64,000 nucleotides of DNA from Erythrobacter litoralis HTCC2594. Lineage in GTDB: Bacteria > Pseudomonadota > Alphaproteobacteria > Sphingomonadales > Sphingomonadaceae. The stretch spans positions 1,183,501 through 1,247,500 of the forward strand of contig NC_007722.1 of assembly GCF_000013005.1 (NCBI RefSeq), read 5' to 3'. Below the pieces are notes generated by a model that was not told the origin of the DNA, ran no database searches, and saw only the letters and a list, made by a program, of their open reading frames with translations. This document shows positions 39,887 through 48,881 of this stretch, piece by piece. Made by a program: the position numbers and the translations under genes. The stretch's first letter is position 1. Each line of letters begins with the position of its first letter.

Positions 39887-41116
39887 TTAGCGAACAAGCA
39901 GGCCGTGCCGTTTCTTGCCCAGGCTGATCTTGATCTCCGCGCCTTCGGCAAGCGCGATCATGGCGCCGGGATCGCGTGTGGCCTCGCCATCGAGCTTGAC
40001 TGCGCCTTCGGCAATCTTGCGCTTGGCCTCGCCATTGGACCTGGTGAACCCGATCGCCGTCAGGACGGCAGGCAAGGACATTTCCTCCTCGCCAAGCGTG
40101 AGAGTCGGTAGGTCTTCGCCCGCACCGCCGCCGGCAAAGGTCTGCGCGGCAGTCGCCTCGGCGGACCTGGCAGCGTCTGCACCGCGTACCATTGCCGTCA
40201 CTTCGTTGGCGAGTACGATTTTGGCGTCGTTGATTGCGGCACCTTCGAGCTGTTCCAGCCGTGCAATCTCGTCGAGCGGCAGGTCGGTAAACAGCCGCAG
40301 GAACCTGCCGACGTCTCGGTCATCGGTGTTCCGCCAGTATTGCCAGAAATCATAAGCGGGCAGTTGCGCTTCATTGAGCCACACGGCACCGTCGACCGAC
40401 TTGCCCATTTTCGCGCCATCGGCACGCGTAATCAGCGGTGCGGTGACGCCATAGACTTCCTTGCCGTCGATGCGGCGACATAGCTCGATACCGTTGACGA
40501 TATTGCCCCACTGGTCGCTGCCACCCAGCTGCAACCGGCACCCATATTCGCGGTTGAGCACGAGATAATCGTAGGCCTGCATGATCATGTAATTGAATTC
40601 GAGGAAGGTCAGCGGCTGCTCGCGATCGAGCCGCAGCTTGACCGAGTCGAATGTCAGCATGCGGTTGATAGTGAAATGCGGCCCGACATCGCGCAGCAGC
40701 TCGATATAACCGAGCTCGTTCAGCCAATCGTCGTTGTTTATCAGCAGCGCGCCGGTCTCGCTGTCGTCGAAGCGCAGGATCTGTTCGAAACTACCCTTGA
40801 TCGAAGCGATATTGCCGGCGAGCTTCTCGTCGGTCAGCATCGTGCGGGTTTCGTCCCGACCCGAGGGGTCACCCACCTTGGCCGTGCCGCCGCCCATGAT
40901 GACGATCGGGCGATGCCCGGCCTGCTGCAATCGCTTCAGCAGCATGATCGAGGCGAGATTGCCGATATGGAGCGAGGGTGCGGTGGGGTCGAAGCCGACA
41001 TAACCGGTCACGACCTCTTTCATCGCCAACGCGTCGAGCGCACCGGCATCGGTGATCTGGTGCAAGTGGCCGCGTTCTGAAAGCAGCTGCAGGAGGTCGG
41101 ATTCGAATTCGCTCAT
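39887..41116 (-). CDS. tyrS: Tyrosyl-tRNA synthetase
   Basis: The protein has 409 residues from the ATG at 41116; the frame extends further upstream without homology. The class I signatures are DPTAPSLHIGNLASIMLL (HIGH variant HIGN) and the KMSKS-like KMGKSVDGAVW. The middle has QLGGSDQWGNIVNGI. An S4 RNA-binding domain closes the protein (LGEEEMSLPAVLTAIGFTRS and on). Confidence 0.96.
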   Translation of the reverse strand: MSEFESDLLQLLSERGHLHQITDAGALDALAMKEVVTGYVGFDPTAPSLHIGNLASIMLLKRLQQAGHRPIVIMGGGTAKVGDPSGRDETRTMLTDEKLAGNIASIKGSFEQILRFDDSETGALLINNDDWLNELGYIELLRDVGPHFTINRMLTFDSVKLRLDREQPLTFLEFNYMIMQAYDYLVLNREYGCRLQLGGSDQWGNIVNGIELCRRIDGKEVYGVTAPLITRADGAKMGKSVDGAVWLNEAQLPAYDFWQYWRNTDDRDVGRFLRLFTDLPLDEIARLEQLEGAAINDAKIVLANEVTAMVRGADAARSAEATAAQTFAGGGAGEDLPTLTLGEEEMSLPAVLTAIGFTRSNGEAKRKIAEGAVKLDGEATRDPGAMIALAEGAEIKISLGKKRHGLLVR

Positions 41117-41195
41117 AGGGCGCGGCCTATAGCGGCGGGGAGAGGCGGCTCCAAGTGGCTTGCGGGCATCGCTGCACTGGGCAATAGCGGCGATC

Positions 41196-41714
41196 ATGCA
41201 TGAGCTTGTCCTCCATCCGGATTGCGTGGCCGGTCCGATCAAGCGGGTGTCAGCCGCGATCCAGCCAACCCCCGACGGCTGCCGCGCAAAGTTCCGACTC
41301 GATGGCGATATCGGTCAGATCAAGGTGCCTGTGCATGCCGCGAGCGAACGCATGGACAATCTCTGGAAGACGACCTGTTTCGAGATTTTCTGGCAGCCGC
41401 ATGGCGGCTCCTCTTACCGGGAATTCAACCTCAGCCCGTCGTCGCGTTGGGCCGCTTACGATTTCGACGGTTTCCGCGAAAACAGTCGCGATGCCCCCGT
41501 TCCGGCCATCGCCATCGCCTGCGCAGCGCATGACGCCAAGCTGGAACTCGAGGCCGGTATCGCCAGCGCGCTGCCGCTGCCCGCCGATGTCGCGCTCAAC
41601 GCCATTGTCGAGGACGTCGATGGCAATATCGAGTTCTGGGCGCTGGCCTTTGCCGATGGCAAGCCGGAGTTTCATAGCGACATCTGCCGTGCGCTAACCT
41701 TGGAGCCGCTATGA
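41196..41714 (+). CDS. DOMON-like domain protein
   Basis: The protein has 172 residues from the ATG at 41196 (MHELVLHPDC). An in-frame start 36 bp upstream is less likely. It is beta-rich with LWKTTCFEIFWQPHGGSSYREFNLSPSSRWAAYDFDGF, the pattern of the DOMON-like/CBM9-like proteins found across Sphingomonadales. It lacks a signal peptide. It overlaps the NamZ-type gene by 4 bp (ATGA), so the two are coupled. Sugar or haem binding is possible. No ligand can be named. Confidence 0.75.
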   Translation: MHELVLHPDCVAGPIKRVSAAIQPTPDGCRAKFRLDGDIGQIKVPVHAASERMDNLWKTTCFEIFWQPHGGSSYREFNLSPSSRWAAYDFDGFRENSRDAPVPAIAIACAAHDAKLELEAGIASALPLPADVALNAIVEDVDGNIEFWALAFADGKPEFHSDICRALTLEPL

Positions 41715-42919
41715 TGAAGTTCGGTATCGATCGCCTGCTGACCGAGCCCGAGCTGCGCAAGCCGTTGGAAGGCAAGCGCGTTGCACTGGTCGCACATCCC
41801 GCTTCGGTGACCGAGGACCTGAGGCATAGTCTCGACGCGCTGATCGCTGCCGGAATCAACGTCACGAGCGCCTTCGGCCCCCAGCACGGCCTCAAGGGCG
41901 ACAAGCAGGACAACATGGTGGAGACCGAGGACGAGACTGATCCCGTCTATGGCATCCCCGTATTCAGCCTCTACGGCGAAGTACGTCGCCCAGCCGGCCA
42001 GATGATGTCGAGCGCCGACGTGTTCCTGTTCGACCTGCAGGACCTCGGCTGCCGCATCTACACTTTTGTCACGACGCTGCTCTACCTGATCGAGGAAGCG
42101 GCGAAACACGGCAAGAGCGTGTGGGTGCTGGACCGGCCCAATCCGGCAGGTCGCCCGGTTGAAGGCACGCTGCTGGTCCCCGGCAACGAAAGCTTCGTCG
42201 GCGCCGCACCCATGCCGATGCGCCACGGGCTCACGCTGGGCGAGATGGGGCACTGGTTCATTCGCCACTTCGATCTCGACGTCGATTACCGGGTGATCGA
42301 TATGCACCACTGGCTGCCCGAAGCCGGCCCCGGTTACGGTTGGCCAGACAGCCGAATCTGGATCAACCCCAGCCCCAATGCCGCCAGCCTTAATATGGCG
42401 CGCGCCTACGCAGGGACGGTCATGATCGAAGGGGCGACATTGAGCGAGGGCAGGGGCACGACGCGCCCGCTCGAAGTGTTGTTCGGTGCACCTGACGTCG
42501 ATGCTTCTGTCATCCGCAAGGAGATGGAGCGCTTCGCTCCCGACTGGATGACGGGTTGCGCGCTGCGCGAGTGCTGGTTCGAGCCGACTTTTCACAAGCA
42601 TCAAGGCAAGCTCTGCAATGCGTTGATGGTTCATGCCGAGGGCGCGCATTACGATCACGAGGCTTTTCGGCCATGGCGTTTGCAGGCGCTTGCCTTCAAG
42701 GCGATCCGTCGGCTCTATCCGGACTACCCGATCTGGCGCGGCAAGGATTTCGAATACGAATACACCGAGGATGTCCTCGCGATCGACGTCATCAATGGCG
42801 GACCGGCCCTGCGCGAGTGGGTGGACGATACGAACGCGCTGCCCGGCGATCTCGACGCGCTGGCTGCTCCTGACGAAGAGGCATGGCGCGAAGAGGTGCG
42901 CGACCTCCTGCTCTACTGA
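41711..42919 (+). CDS. DUF1343 protein, NamZ-type exo-beta-N-acetylmuramidase
   Basis: The protein has 402 residues. Conserved blocks are GKRVALVAHPASV, FGPQHGLKGDKQDNMVETED, PVFSLYGEVRRPAGQMM, FDLQDLGCRIYTFVTTL and WVLDRPNPAGRPVEG. They match NamZ (DUF1343), which in Bacillus subtilis and Tannerella releases MurNAc from peptidoglycan fragments (GH171). No signal peptide is visible at the chosen start, which suggests cytoplasmic use in cell-wall recycling, unlike the secreted Bacillus enzyme. It overlaps the DOMON-like gene by 4 bp and meets the DUF817 gene tail to tail with a 7-bp overlap. Confidence 0.9.
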   Translation: MMKFGIDRLLTEPELRKPLEGKRVALVAHPASVTEDLRHSLDALIAAGINVTSAFGPQHGLKGDKQDNMVETEDETDPVYGIPVFSLYGEVRRPAGQMMSSADVFLFDLQDLGCRIYTFVTTLLYLIEEAAKHGKSVWVLDRPNPAGRPVEGTLLVPGNESFVGAAPMPMRHGLTLGEMGHWFIRHFDLDVDYRVIDMHHWLPEAGPGYGWPDSRIWINPSPNAASLNMARAYAGTVMIEGATLSEGRGTTRPLEVLFGAPDVDASVIRKEMERFAPDWMTGCALRECWFEPTFHKHQGKLCNALMVHAEGAHYDHEAFRPWRLQALAFKAIRRLYPDYPIWRGKDFEYEYTEDVLAIDVINGGPALREWVDDTNALPGDLDALAAPDEEAWREEVRDLLLY

Positions 42920-43776
42920 TCGGGCGCACGGATCGGCTGCATGAGTGCGACGAGTACGAAGCTGATGAGCATCAGCAGATACCAGCTGCCGAATTTGGCG
43001 AGGCTTACCATCTGCCAGCCATCCTCCTGCCCGGGATAGGTCCATGCCCGTGCAAAGGTCGCGATATTCTCCGCGAACCAGATGAATAGCGCGACCAGGC
43101 CGAAGCCGACGAGAAGCGGCATCCAGCGGTGTTCGCGCCAGTTGCGAAAGTACACCCGCGTCCGCCAGAACAACAGCGCCGTTGCGGCAAAGAGCGCGTA
43201 GCGGATATCGACTGTCCAGTGATGGGCGAAGAAATTGACATAGACCGCGGCCGCCAGAAGCCAGGTCGCCCAGTGCGGCGGATAGTGCGTGAAGCGAAAA
43301 TCGAAAATGCGCCACACCCGCGCGATGTAGCTCCCCACGGCAGCGTACATGAAGCCGGAGAACAATGGGACGCCTCCGATGCGCAGAATGGCCGCTTCCG
43401 GATAAATCCATGATCCGACCGCGGTCTTGAATAGTTCCATCACCGTCCCGACGACATGGAAGATCAGGATGACCTTCGCTTCCTCAAGCGTTTCCAGCTT
43501 GAGGACCAGCATTCCCACCTGAATGCCGAGCGCGGCGAGCGTCAGGAAATCGTAGCGATGGAGCGGGGCATCGTCCGGGTAAAAAAGGAATGTCGCGAGC
43601 AAAAGGAACAGCAGCATCGCGCCGAACAGGCAGGCCCACGCCTGCTTGAAGCCGAACAACAGGAACTCGTAGAGCCAGAGCCGCCAGCCACCACCGGGAT
43701 CGAAGCCTTCAAGCCGCTCGCGGACCGCTTGGAAGCGGGAGTGCCGGGTCCCTCCCGACCGGGGTTGTAATGCCAA
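42913..43776 (-). CDS. DUF817 integral membrane protein
   Basis: The protein has 287 residues from a TTG at 43776, with no better downstream start. It has about eight hydrophobic helices. Blocks such as FKQAWACLFGAMLLFLLLATF, EVILIFHVVGTVMELFKTAVGSW-type (here AKVILIFHVVGTVMELFKTAVGS) and WTYPGQEDGWQMVSLAKFGSWYLLM match DUF817. The function is unknown. It starts 3 bp after the stop of the small secreted protein gene, so they are probably co-transcribed with the VWA gene. Confidence 0.88.
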   Translation of the reverse strand: MALQPRSGGTRHSRFQAVRERLEGFDPGGGWRLWLYEFLLFGFKQAWACLFGAMLLFLLLATFLFYPDDAPLHRYDFLTLAALGIQVGMLVLKLETLEEAKVILIFHVVGTVMELFKTAVGSWIYPEAAILRIGGVPLFSGFMYAAVGSYIARVWRIFDFRFTHYPPHWATWLLAAAVYVNFFAHHWTVDIRYALFAATALLFWRTRVYFRNWREHRWMPLLVGFGLVALFIWFAENIATFARAWTYPGQEDGWQMVSLAKFGSWYLLMLISFVLVALMQPIRAPDQ

Positions 43777-43779
43777 GGC

Positions 43780-44178
43780 CTACTTGCCTGCGGGCATCAT
43801 TCGAGGCGTACCGACAGCTTCCGGAACCGGGCGAATATCCTGTGGGTCACCCTTTGCGACCAGGACGCCGCACCCGTCGCGGCGATGATCGACTGCCCAG
43901 ATCAATTCAGGCCGGTCCGGATCGGCAGTCCGCCTCCGTAATGGTGGCAAGCCGGCACTATCGCGCGCCTCACGGATGCGATCGGCGCAGAAAGCGGGGG
44001 ATGGCGAAGCATCCGGCAGGCTCACCCACGGCTCGGGGGGTGAACTATAAGCCGGATTGTCCAGCGAAACCGATGGTTGCACCGTTTGAGAACCGGAAGC
44101 CATTCCGGCCAAGGATGCCTGCTCGTCATTAGCTCCGATCAGGGCAATTGAGGCTGCTGCAATAGCCAGCTTCTTCAT
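43780..44178 (-). CDS. Small secreted protein of unknown function
   Basis: The protein has 132 residues from the ATG at 44178, which AGGAGGG precedes by 8 bp. A much longer open frame upstream lies antisense to nothing but overlaps the VWA gene in another frame, and is not coding. The N-terminus MKKLAIAAASIALIGANDEQ is a signal peptide. The mature part has one Cys pair (CADRIREARDS and GCGVLVA), PELIWAVDHRRDGCGVLV, and a Pro/Ser-rich linker. The family is not recognised. Confidence 0.65.
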   Translation of the reverse strand: MKKLAIAAASIALIGANDEQASLAGMASGSQTVQPSVSLDNPAYSSPPEPWVSLPDASPSPAFCADRIREARDSAGLPPLRRRTADPDRPELIWAVDHRRDGCGVLVAKGDPQDIRPVPEAVGTPRMMPAGK

Positions 44179-44237
44179 GGTCGCCTGTCCCTCCTGCTTG
44201 CCGGACATAAGTTTTCGCACCATCCCAAACCCCAAAA

Positions 44238-45422
44238 TTACGCGCCTTGTTTCCTGCTCAATTCCCGCATCGCGTCGTCCAACCCGTCGAGGGTCAGCGG
44301 GAACATCCGGTCGTTGACCAGCTGCTTCAGGATCTTCGTGCTCTGCGAGTAGCCCCATTGCTTTTCGGGTACCGGATTGAGCCACACGGTCGCCGGATAG
44401 GTGTTGGTAAGCCGCTGCATCCAGACCGCGCCGGCTTCCTCGTTCATGTGCTCGACCGAGCCGCCGGGGTGGGTGATCTCGTAGGGGCTCATCGCGGCAT
44501 CGCCGACGAAGATCACCTTGTAATCGTGGCCATATTTGTGGAGCACGTCCCACGTCTTGGTGCGCTCCTGCCAGCGCCGCTTGTTGTCCTTCCACACGCC
44601 CTCGTAGAGGCAATTGTGGAAGTAGAAGAATTCGAGGTTCTTGAACTCGCTTGTTGCCGCGCTGAACAGCTCTTCGCAGAGCTTGATGAAGGGGTCCATC
44701 GAACCGCCGACATCGAGGAACAGCAGCAGCTTGACCGCATTGTGCCGCTCCGGCCGCATATGGATGTCGAGCCAACCTTGCTTGGCGGTCCCGTCGATCG
44801 TTGCGTCGAGGTCGAGCTCGTCCGCTGCACCTTCACGCGCGAACCGGCGCAGGCGGCGCAGCGCCATCTTGATGTTACGGGTGCCGAGTTCTTTGGTGTT
44901 GTCGAGGTTTTTGAACTCGCGCTTTTCCCACACCTTCACAGCGCGCTTGTGCTTGCTTTCCCCGCCGATCCGCACGCCCTCCGGGTGGTAGCCCGAGTTT
45001 CCGAACGGCGAGGTGCCCCCGGTGCCGATCCATTTGTTGCCGCCTTCGTGCTTCTTCTCCTGCTCGGCGAGCCGCTCCTTGAGCGTCTCCATGATCTCTT
45101 CCCATGAACCGAGCTTCTCGATCTCGGCCATTTCCTCTTCGGTCAGGAATTTCTCGGCGACAGCCTTCAACCAGTCTTCCGGCACATCGACCGGGTTCTG
45201 GCCGTAATCCGTCAGGATGCCCTTGAAGACCTTGTGGAAGACCTGGTCGAAGCGGTCGAGCATGCCTTCGTCCTTCACGAAGGTCGCGCGCGAGAGATAA
45301 TAGAACGCTTCGGGCGTCTGCTCGATCACATCCTTGTCGAGCGCTTCGATGAGCGTCAGGTGCTCCTTGAAGCTCGCGCCGATGCCGGCCTCGCGCAATT
45401 CGTCGACGAAATTGAAAAACAT
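44238..45422 (-). CDS. VWA domain protein (CoxE-like), partner of MoxR ATPase
   Basis: The protein has 394 residues. An alpha-helical N-terminal half ([21 protein letters not shown]) leads to a VWA domain with the MIDAS motif DVGGSMDPF, Thr/Asp positions further on ([14 protein letters not shown]) and a final conserved tail ([27 protein letters not shown]). These proteins pair with MoxR AAA+ ATPases to fold or activate metal enzymes. The ATPase lies 2.5 kb away at 47951-48802 on the same strand, separated by two plus-strand genes. Confidence 0.9.
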   Translation of the reverse strand: MFFNFVDELREAGIGASFKEHLTLIEALDKDVIEQTPEAFYYLSRATFVKDEGMLDRFDQVFHKVFKGILTDYGQNPVDVPEDWLKAVAEKFLTEEEMAEIEKLGSWEEIMETLKERLAEQEKKHEGGNKWIGTGGTSPFGNSGYHPEGVRIGGESKHKRAVKVWEKREFKNLDNTKELGTRNIKMALRRLRRFAREGAADELDLDATIDGTAKQGWLDIHMRPERHNAVKLLLFLDVGGSMDPFIKLCEELFSAATSEFKNLEFFYFHNCLYEGVWKDNKRRWQERTKTWDVLHKYGHDYKVIFVGDAAMSPYEITHPGGSVEHMNEEAGAVWMQRLTNTYPATVWLNPVPEKQWGYSQSTKILKQLVNDRMFPLTLDGLDDAMRELSRKQGA

Positions 45423-45509
45423 GCGAAAAAGCCTCTTCGGGGACGGAAATCTTTACGCGGCGGTAACCATGCCGCGCCTAGGCATTTCCCCGCACACACG
45501 GGGTACGCA

Positions 45510-46907
45510 ATGGAACATAGCAAGATTATCGCCGCCGACCAGTCCGCATTGGAGCTCATTCCGGGCAAATGCGGCGATGTCACGGTGGGATGCACCGACG
45601 TCGCCGGCGTCGTCGAAGCGGTCATAGCCTCGTCCGAAAAATTGCGCGAAGAGCATACCGCGCTGCAGGGTACGATCTCCGACCTCGAGGCCGACCAGGC
45701 GAAAGTCAGCGAAGCCAGCGACGAAGCGCGGTTGCTGTCCGAGCGCGCCATTGCCCGATTGGGCGACGGTAACGCGCTGATCCGCTCGTCACTGTCGCAG
45801 ATCACGGAATTGCTCGAACTGGTCGATACTCTGACCAAGCATGTTACCGGCTTTGCTTCGGCAATGGACCAGGTGAAGCGCAGCTCGCAGCATATCGACG
45901 ACATTGCCGAGACCACCAACATCCTTGCGCTCAATGCCACCATCGAAGCGATGCGGGCAGGGGAGGCCGGTCGCGCGTTTGCCGTGGTCGCCGACGAAGT
46001 GAAGAGCCTTGCCGGGGCGACCCGCAAGGCCACCGAGGAAATCTCCAGCACGATCGACACGCTCGAAGGCGAAGCCAAGGCGGTGATCGGCAAGATCGAG
46101 GGCGGAGCCAAGGCTTCGAGCGAGGCCAAGACCTCGGTCGCCAAGATCGAAGAGACCATCAGCGGCGTTTCCGACCTGGTCGAGGAAGTCGATCGCCAGA
46201 ACGACCAGATCGCCCGCGCCACCAACACGATCAGCGGTCATGTTTCGAAAGTGCAGGGCGTCCTCACCGGCTTCGACAGCGCCGCGATCGAGAACGAGCA
46301 GAAGCTCCAAAGTGCGCACAGCCGGATGGAAGCGCTGGAACTCACCGCCAGCGAAATGTTCGACAGCATCGTCAAGAGCGGCCTCTCGCCCAAGGACAGC
46401 GAAATGGTGGTCCAGGCACAAGACCATGCCGCGCAACTGGCAGAGGTCGCCGAAGCGGCGATTGCTGTAGGCGAGATCACGATGGAAGAGCTGTTCGACA
46501 CACATTATCGCCCGGTCGACGGCAGCAACCCGCCACGCTATCGTTCGAACGCGAGCGACTGGGCCGACAGGAACTGGCGCCCGATCATTGATGCGATGGT
46601 GGCGAGGGGCGGCGCGATCATGATGTGCTCGCCCGCCGATATGAACGGCTTTCTGCCGACCCACGTGACCGACCGCTCCCGCCAGCCTACCGGTGATCTC
46701 GCGCACGACACGAAATACTGCCGCAACGGTCGTATCTTGCTCGGGCCGATCGATCGCAAGGCAAAACAGAGCAGCGCGCCCTACATGATGGCGGTCTATC
46801 GCCAGGAAGGCGATGGCAAGCAGTACAATGTGGTGCGCAATGTCTATGTCCCGCTCTACATCAACGGTCGACGCTGGGGTGACAGCGAGCTCGCCTACAG
46901 GTTCTGA
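45510..46907 (+). CDS. Soluble methyl-accepting chemotaxis protein with C-terminal sensor domain
   Basis: The protein has 465 residues, no signal and no membrane segment. The signalling hairpin is complete: a coiled coil, then [18 protein letters not shown] at about 131-148 and [19 protein letters not shown]. From about residue 320 a globular domain follows ([57 protein letters not shown]). It matches the Cache-like domain found after the signalling domain of cytoplasmic MCPs. The order is thus reversed from transmembrane receptors. Signal unknown. Confidence 0.88.
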   Translation: MEHSKIIAADQSALELIPGKCGDVTVGCTDVAGVVEAVIASSEKLREEHTALQGTISDLEADQAKVSEASDEARLLSERAIARLGDGNALIRSSLSQITELLELVDTLTKHVTGFASAMDQVKRSSQHIDDIAETTNILALNATIEAMRAGEAGRAFAVVADEVKSLAGATRKATEEISSTIDTLEGEAKAVIGKIEGGAKASSEAKTSVAKIEETISGVSDLVEEVDRQNDQIARATNTISGHVSKVQGVLTGFDSAAIENEQKLQSAHSRMEALELTASEMFDSIVKSGLSPKDSEMVVQAQDHAAQLAEVAEAAIAVGEITMEELFDTHYRPVDGSNPPRYRSNASDWADRNWRPIIDAMVARGGAIMMCSPADMNGFLPTHVTDRSRQPTGDLAHDTKYCRNGRILLGPIDRKAKQSSAPYMMAVYRQEGDGKQYNVVRNVYVPLYINGRRWGDSELAYRF

Positions 46908-46971
46908 ACTGTTCCGCAGCGGAGCAGGGTGACAAGCGACACCTTGCCGCGCGTGCGGCGCCCATCTACCT

Positions 46972-46992
46972 CGTTAGCCAAATTTGCTAACG
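46972..46992. promoter_or_regulatory. Inverted repeat in the L,D-transpeptidase leader
   Basis: CGTTAGC and GCTAACG flank CAAATTT, and the 3' arm abuts the GGAGG ribosome binding site of the L,D-transpeptidase gene. It could act as an operator or hide the RBS in a hairpin. Confidence 0.35.
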
Positions 46993-47002
46993 GAGGCGCC
47001 CG

Positions 47003-47950
47003 GTGCGCAGCACGCTCGCAGGATCATCGATTGCGGCGGCAATTCTGCTGTCCGTGACGACATGCGTGCCCGTTTCCAGCGATCCGGTCCGCGCGGTGGC
47101 ACCTGCCGTTGCCGCGAAGACGCCGCCCGTTCCTGTAGCCGAGTGGACTCCGGAGCCGCCACCCGAAGTGACGGTAGACGATACCCTGCGCGACGGGGTG
47201 GTGATCGTCATCAGCAATGCCTCGCAGCACATGCACGTGTTCCAAGACGGAAGATTGTGGCGCTCGAGCCCCGTTTCGACCGGCAAGCGCGGCAAGGAAA
47301 CGCCGACCGGTGTCTTTGCCATCCTGCAGAAGAGAAGGTTTCACCGCTCCAACCTCTACAGCAATGCGCCGATGCCGTTCATGCAGCGCCTGACCTGGGA
47401 TGGAATCGCCATTCACGCCGGTCGCTTGCCCGGCTATCCGGCCTCGCACGGCTGCATCCGGCTGCCGAGTAACTTTGCGAACGATCTCTTCAGGCTCACC
47501 GGTTTCACATCGACCGGCGTCATCGTCACGAACGATCCACTGGAAGACGAGGCGGCAGCGCTCCGGCTTGCGCAACGCACCGACGCGGTGATCCCGATCG
47601 ATCCCAAGCTCCTGGAAGAGACGCCGATGCGGGTCGCGACGGCAGAGCACGAGTCCAAGTTCGGCCCGCCACAAGCGGCCACGCCGGCACCGGAACGAAC
47701 GCCGGTGCCAGAGCCGCTATCGGACACACAGGCTATCCAGTTCGCGGCCGCACTTTCGGATGGCGAGGCGAGAGCCCATTGGGAGCGGATCAGCAAGGCG
47801 CACCCCGAACTGGCCAAGATGCAAATGCAGGTCGTACCGGCCCGGGTGAACGGTCGCCAATACTACCGGCTCCGCGCGGCATCGCCCGACGCACATGCGG
47901 CGTGCGCCAAACTTTCGAGCACGGGCCTGGAGTGTTTTCCGGTCGGCTGA
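47003..47950 (+). CDS. L,D-transpeptidase (YkuD) with SPOR-like C-terminus
   Basis: The protein has 315 residues from the GTG at 47003, with GGAGG 7 bp upstream. A signal peptide (about 1-25) has Cys at VTTC, not an ideal lipobox. The YkuD domain holds HAGRLPGYPASHGCIRL with the catalytic Cys151 and His138. A Pro-rich linker follows, then a SPOR-like repeat at the end (MQVVPARVNGRQYYRLRAAS). Such enzymes make 3-3 cross-links or anchor proteins to peptidoglycan. The SPOR-like part suggests recruitment to denuded septal glycan. Confidence 0.9.
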   Translation: MRSTLAGSSIAAAILLSVTTCVPVSSDPVRAVAPAVAAKTPPVPVAEWTPEPPPEVTVDDTLRDGVVIVISNASQHMHVFQDGRLWRSSPVSTGKRGKETPTGVFAILQKRRFHRSNLYSNAPMPFMQRLTWDGIAIHAGRLPGYPASHGCIRLPSNFANDLFRLTGFTSTGVIVTNDPLEDEAAALRLAQRTDAVIPIDPKLLEETPMRVATAEHESKFGPPQAATPAPERTPVPEPLSDTQAIQFAAALSDGEARAHWERISKAHPELAKMQMQVVPARVNGRQYYRLRAASPDAHAACAKLSSTGLECFPVG

Positions 47951-48802
47951 TCAGGTCTGGCGGCGCGCCATGAAGGCCAGACGTTCGAACAGCATCACGT
48001 CCTGCTCGTTCTTTAGCAACGCGCCATGGAGCGGCGGGATCGCGCTGTTGGGATTGGCATCCTGCAGCACTTCGAGCGGCATCTCTTCGTTGAGCAAAAG
48101 CTTGAGCCAGTCGAGCAACTCGCTGGTGCTTGGCTTTTTCTTGAGGCCAGGCACTTCGCGGATCTCGTAGAAGACATCCATCGCCTTCTTGACCAGCGCC
48201 TTCTGGATGTCAGGATAGTGGACCTCGATGATCTCGGCCATCGTGTCGCGATCGGGAAACTTGATATAGTGGAAGAAACAGCGGCGCAGGAAGGCGTCGG
48301 GCAGTTCCTTCTCGTTGTTGGAAGTGATCACGACGATCGGGCGTTCCCTGGCCTCGATCCGCTCCTTCGTCTCATAGACATCGAAGCTCATGCGATCGAG
48401 CTCCTGCAAAAGGTCGTTCGGGAACTCGATATCGGCCTTGTCGATCTCGTCGATCAGCAGGACCGGAAGCTCTTCGCTGGTGAAGGCTTCCCACAGCTTG
48501 CCGCGCTTGATGTAGTTGGAGATGTCGTGGACGCGCTCTTCGCCGAGCTGGCCGTCGCGGAGGCGGGCGACCGCGTCATATTCATAGAGGCCTTGCTGCG
48601 CCTTGGTGGTCGACTTGACATTCCACTCGATCAGCGGCGCGCCTATGGCCTTTGCGATCTCGTGCGCGAGAACAGTCTTGCCGGTACCGGGTTCGCCCTT
48701 GACCAGCAGCGGTCGGCGCAGCGTCACCGCGGCATCCACCGCCACCTTGAGATCGTCGGTCGCGATATAGTCGTCGGTTCCGGTAAAACGCTTGTCGGCC
48801 AT
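47951..48802 (-). CDS. MoxR-family AAA+ ATPase
   Basis: The protein has 283 residues. Walker A is GEPGTGKT, Walker B LLIDEIDKADIEFPNDLLQELD, sensor 1 VVITSNNEKELPDAFLRRC with the Arg finger. The C-terminal lid contains EVLQDANPNSAIPPLHGALLKN. This CoxD/MoxR-type subgroup commonly pairs with CoxE-like VWA proteins, here the gene at 44238-45422. It abuts the convergent L,D-transpeptidase stop. Confidence 0.93.
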   Translation of the reverse strand: MADKRFTGTDDYIATDDLKVAVDAAVTLRRPLLVKGEPGTGKTVLAHEIAKAIGAPLIEWNVKSTTKAQQGLYEYDAVARLRDGQLGEERVHDISNYIKRGKLWEAFTSEELPVLLIDEIDKADIEFPNDLLQELDRMSFDVYETKERIEARERPIVVITSNNEKELPDAFLRRCFFHYIKFPDRDTMAEIIEVHYPDIQKALVKKAMDVFYEIREVPGLKKKPSTSELLDWLKLLLNEEMPLEVLQDANPNSAIPPLHGALLKNEQDVMLFERLAFMARRQT

Positions 48803-48881
48803 CGGTTTTCCTCTGCAACTTGCTTTACGGGTGCGTTAGGGAAGGCCCCGCGCAGGGGCAAGAGGCATCTTGGTTGGTGAC

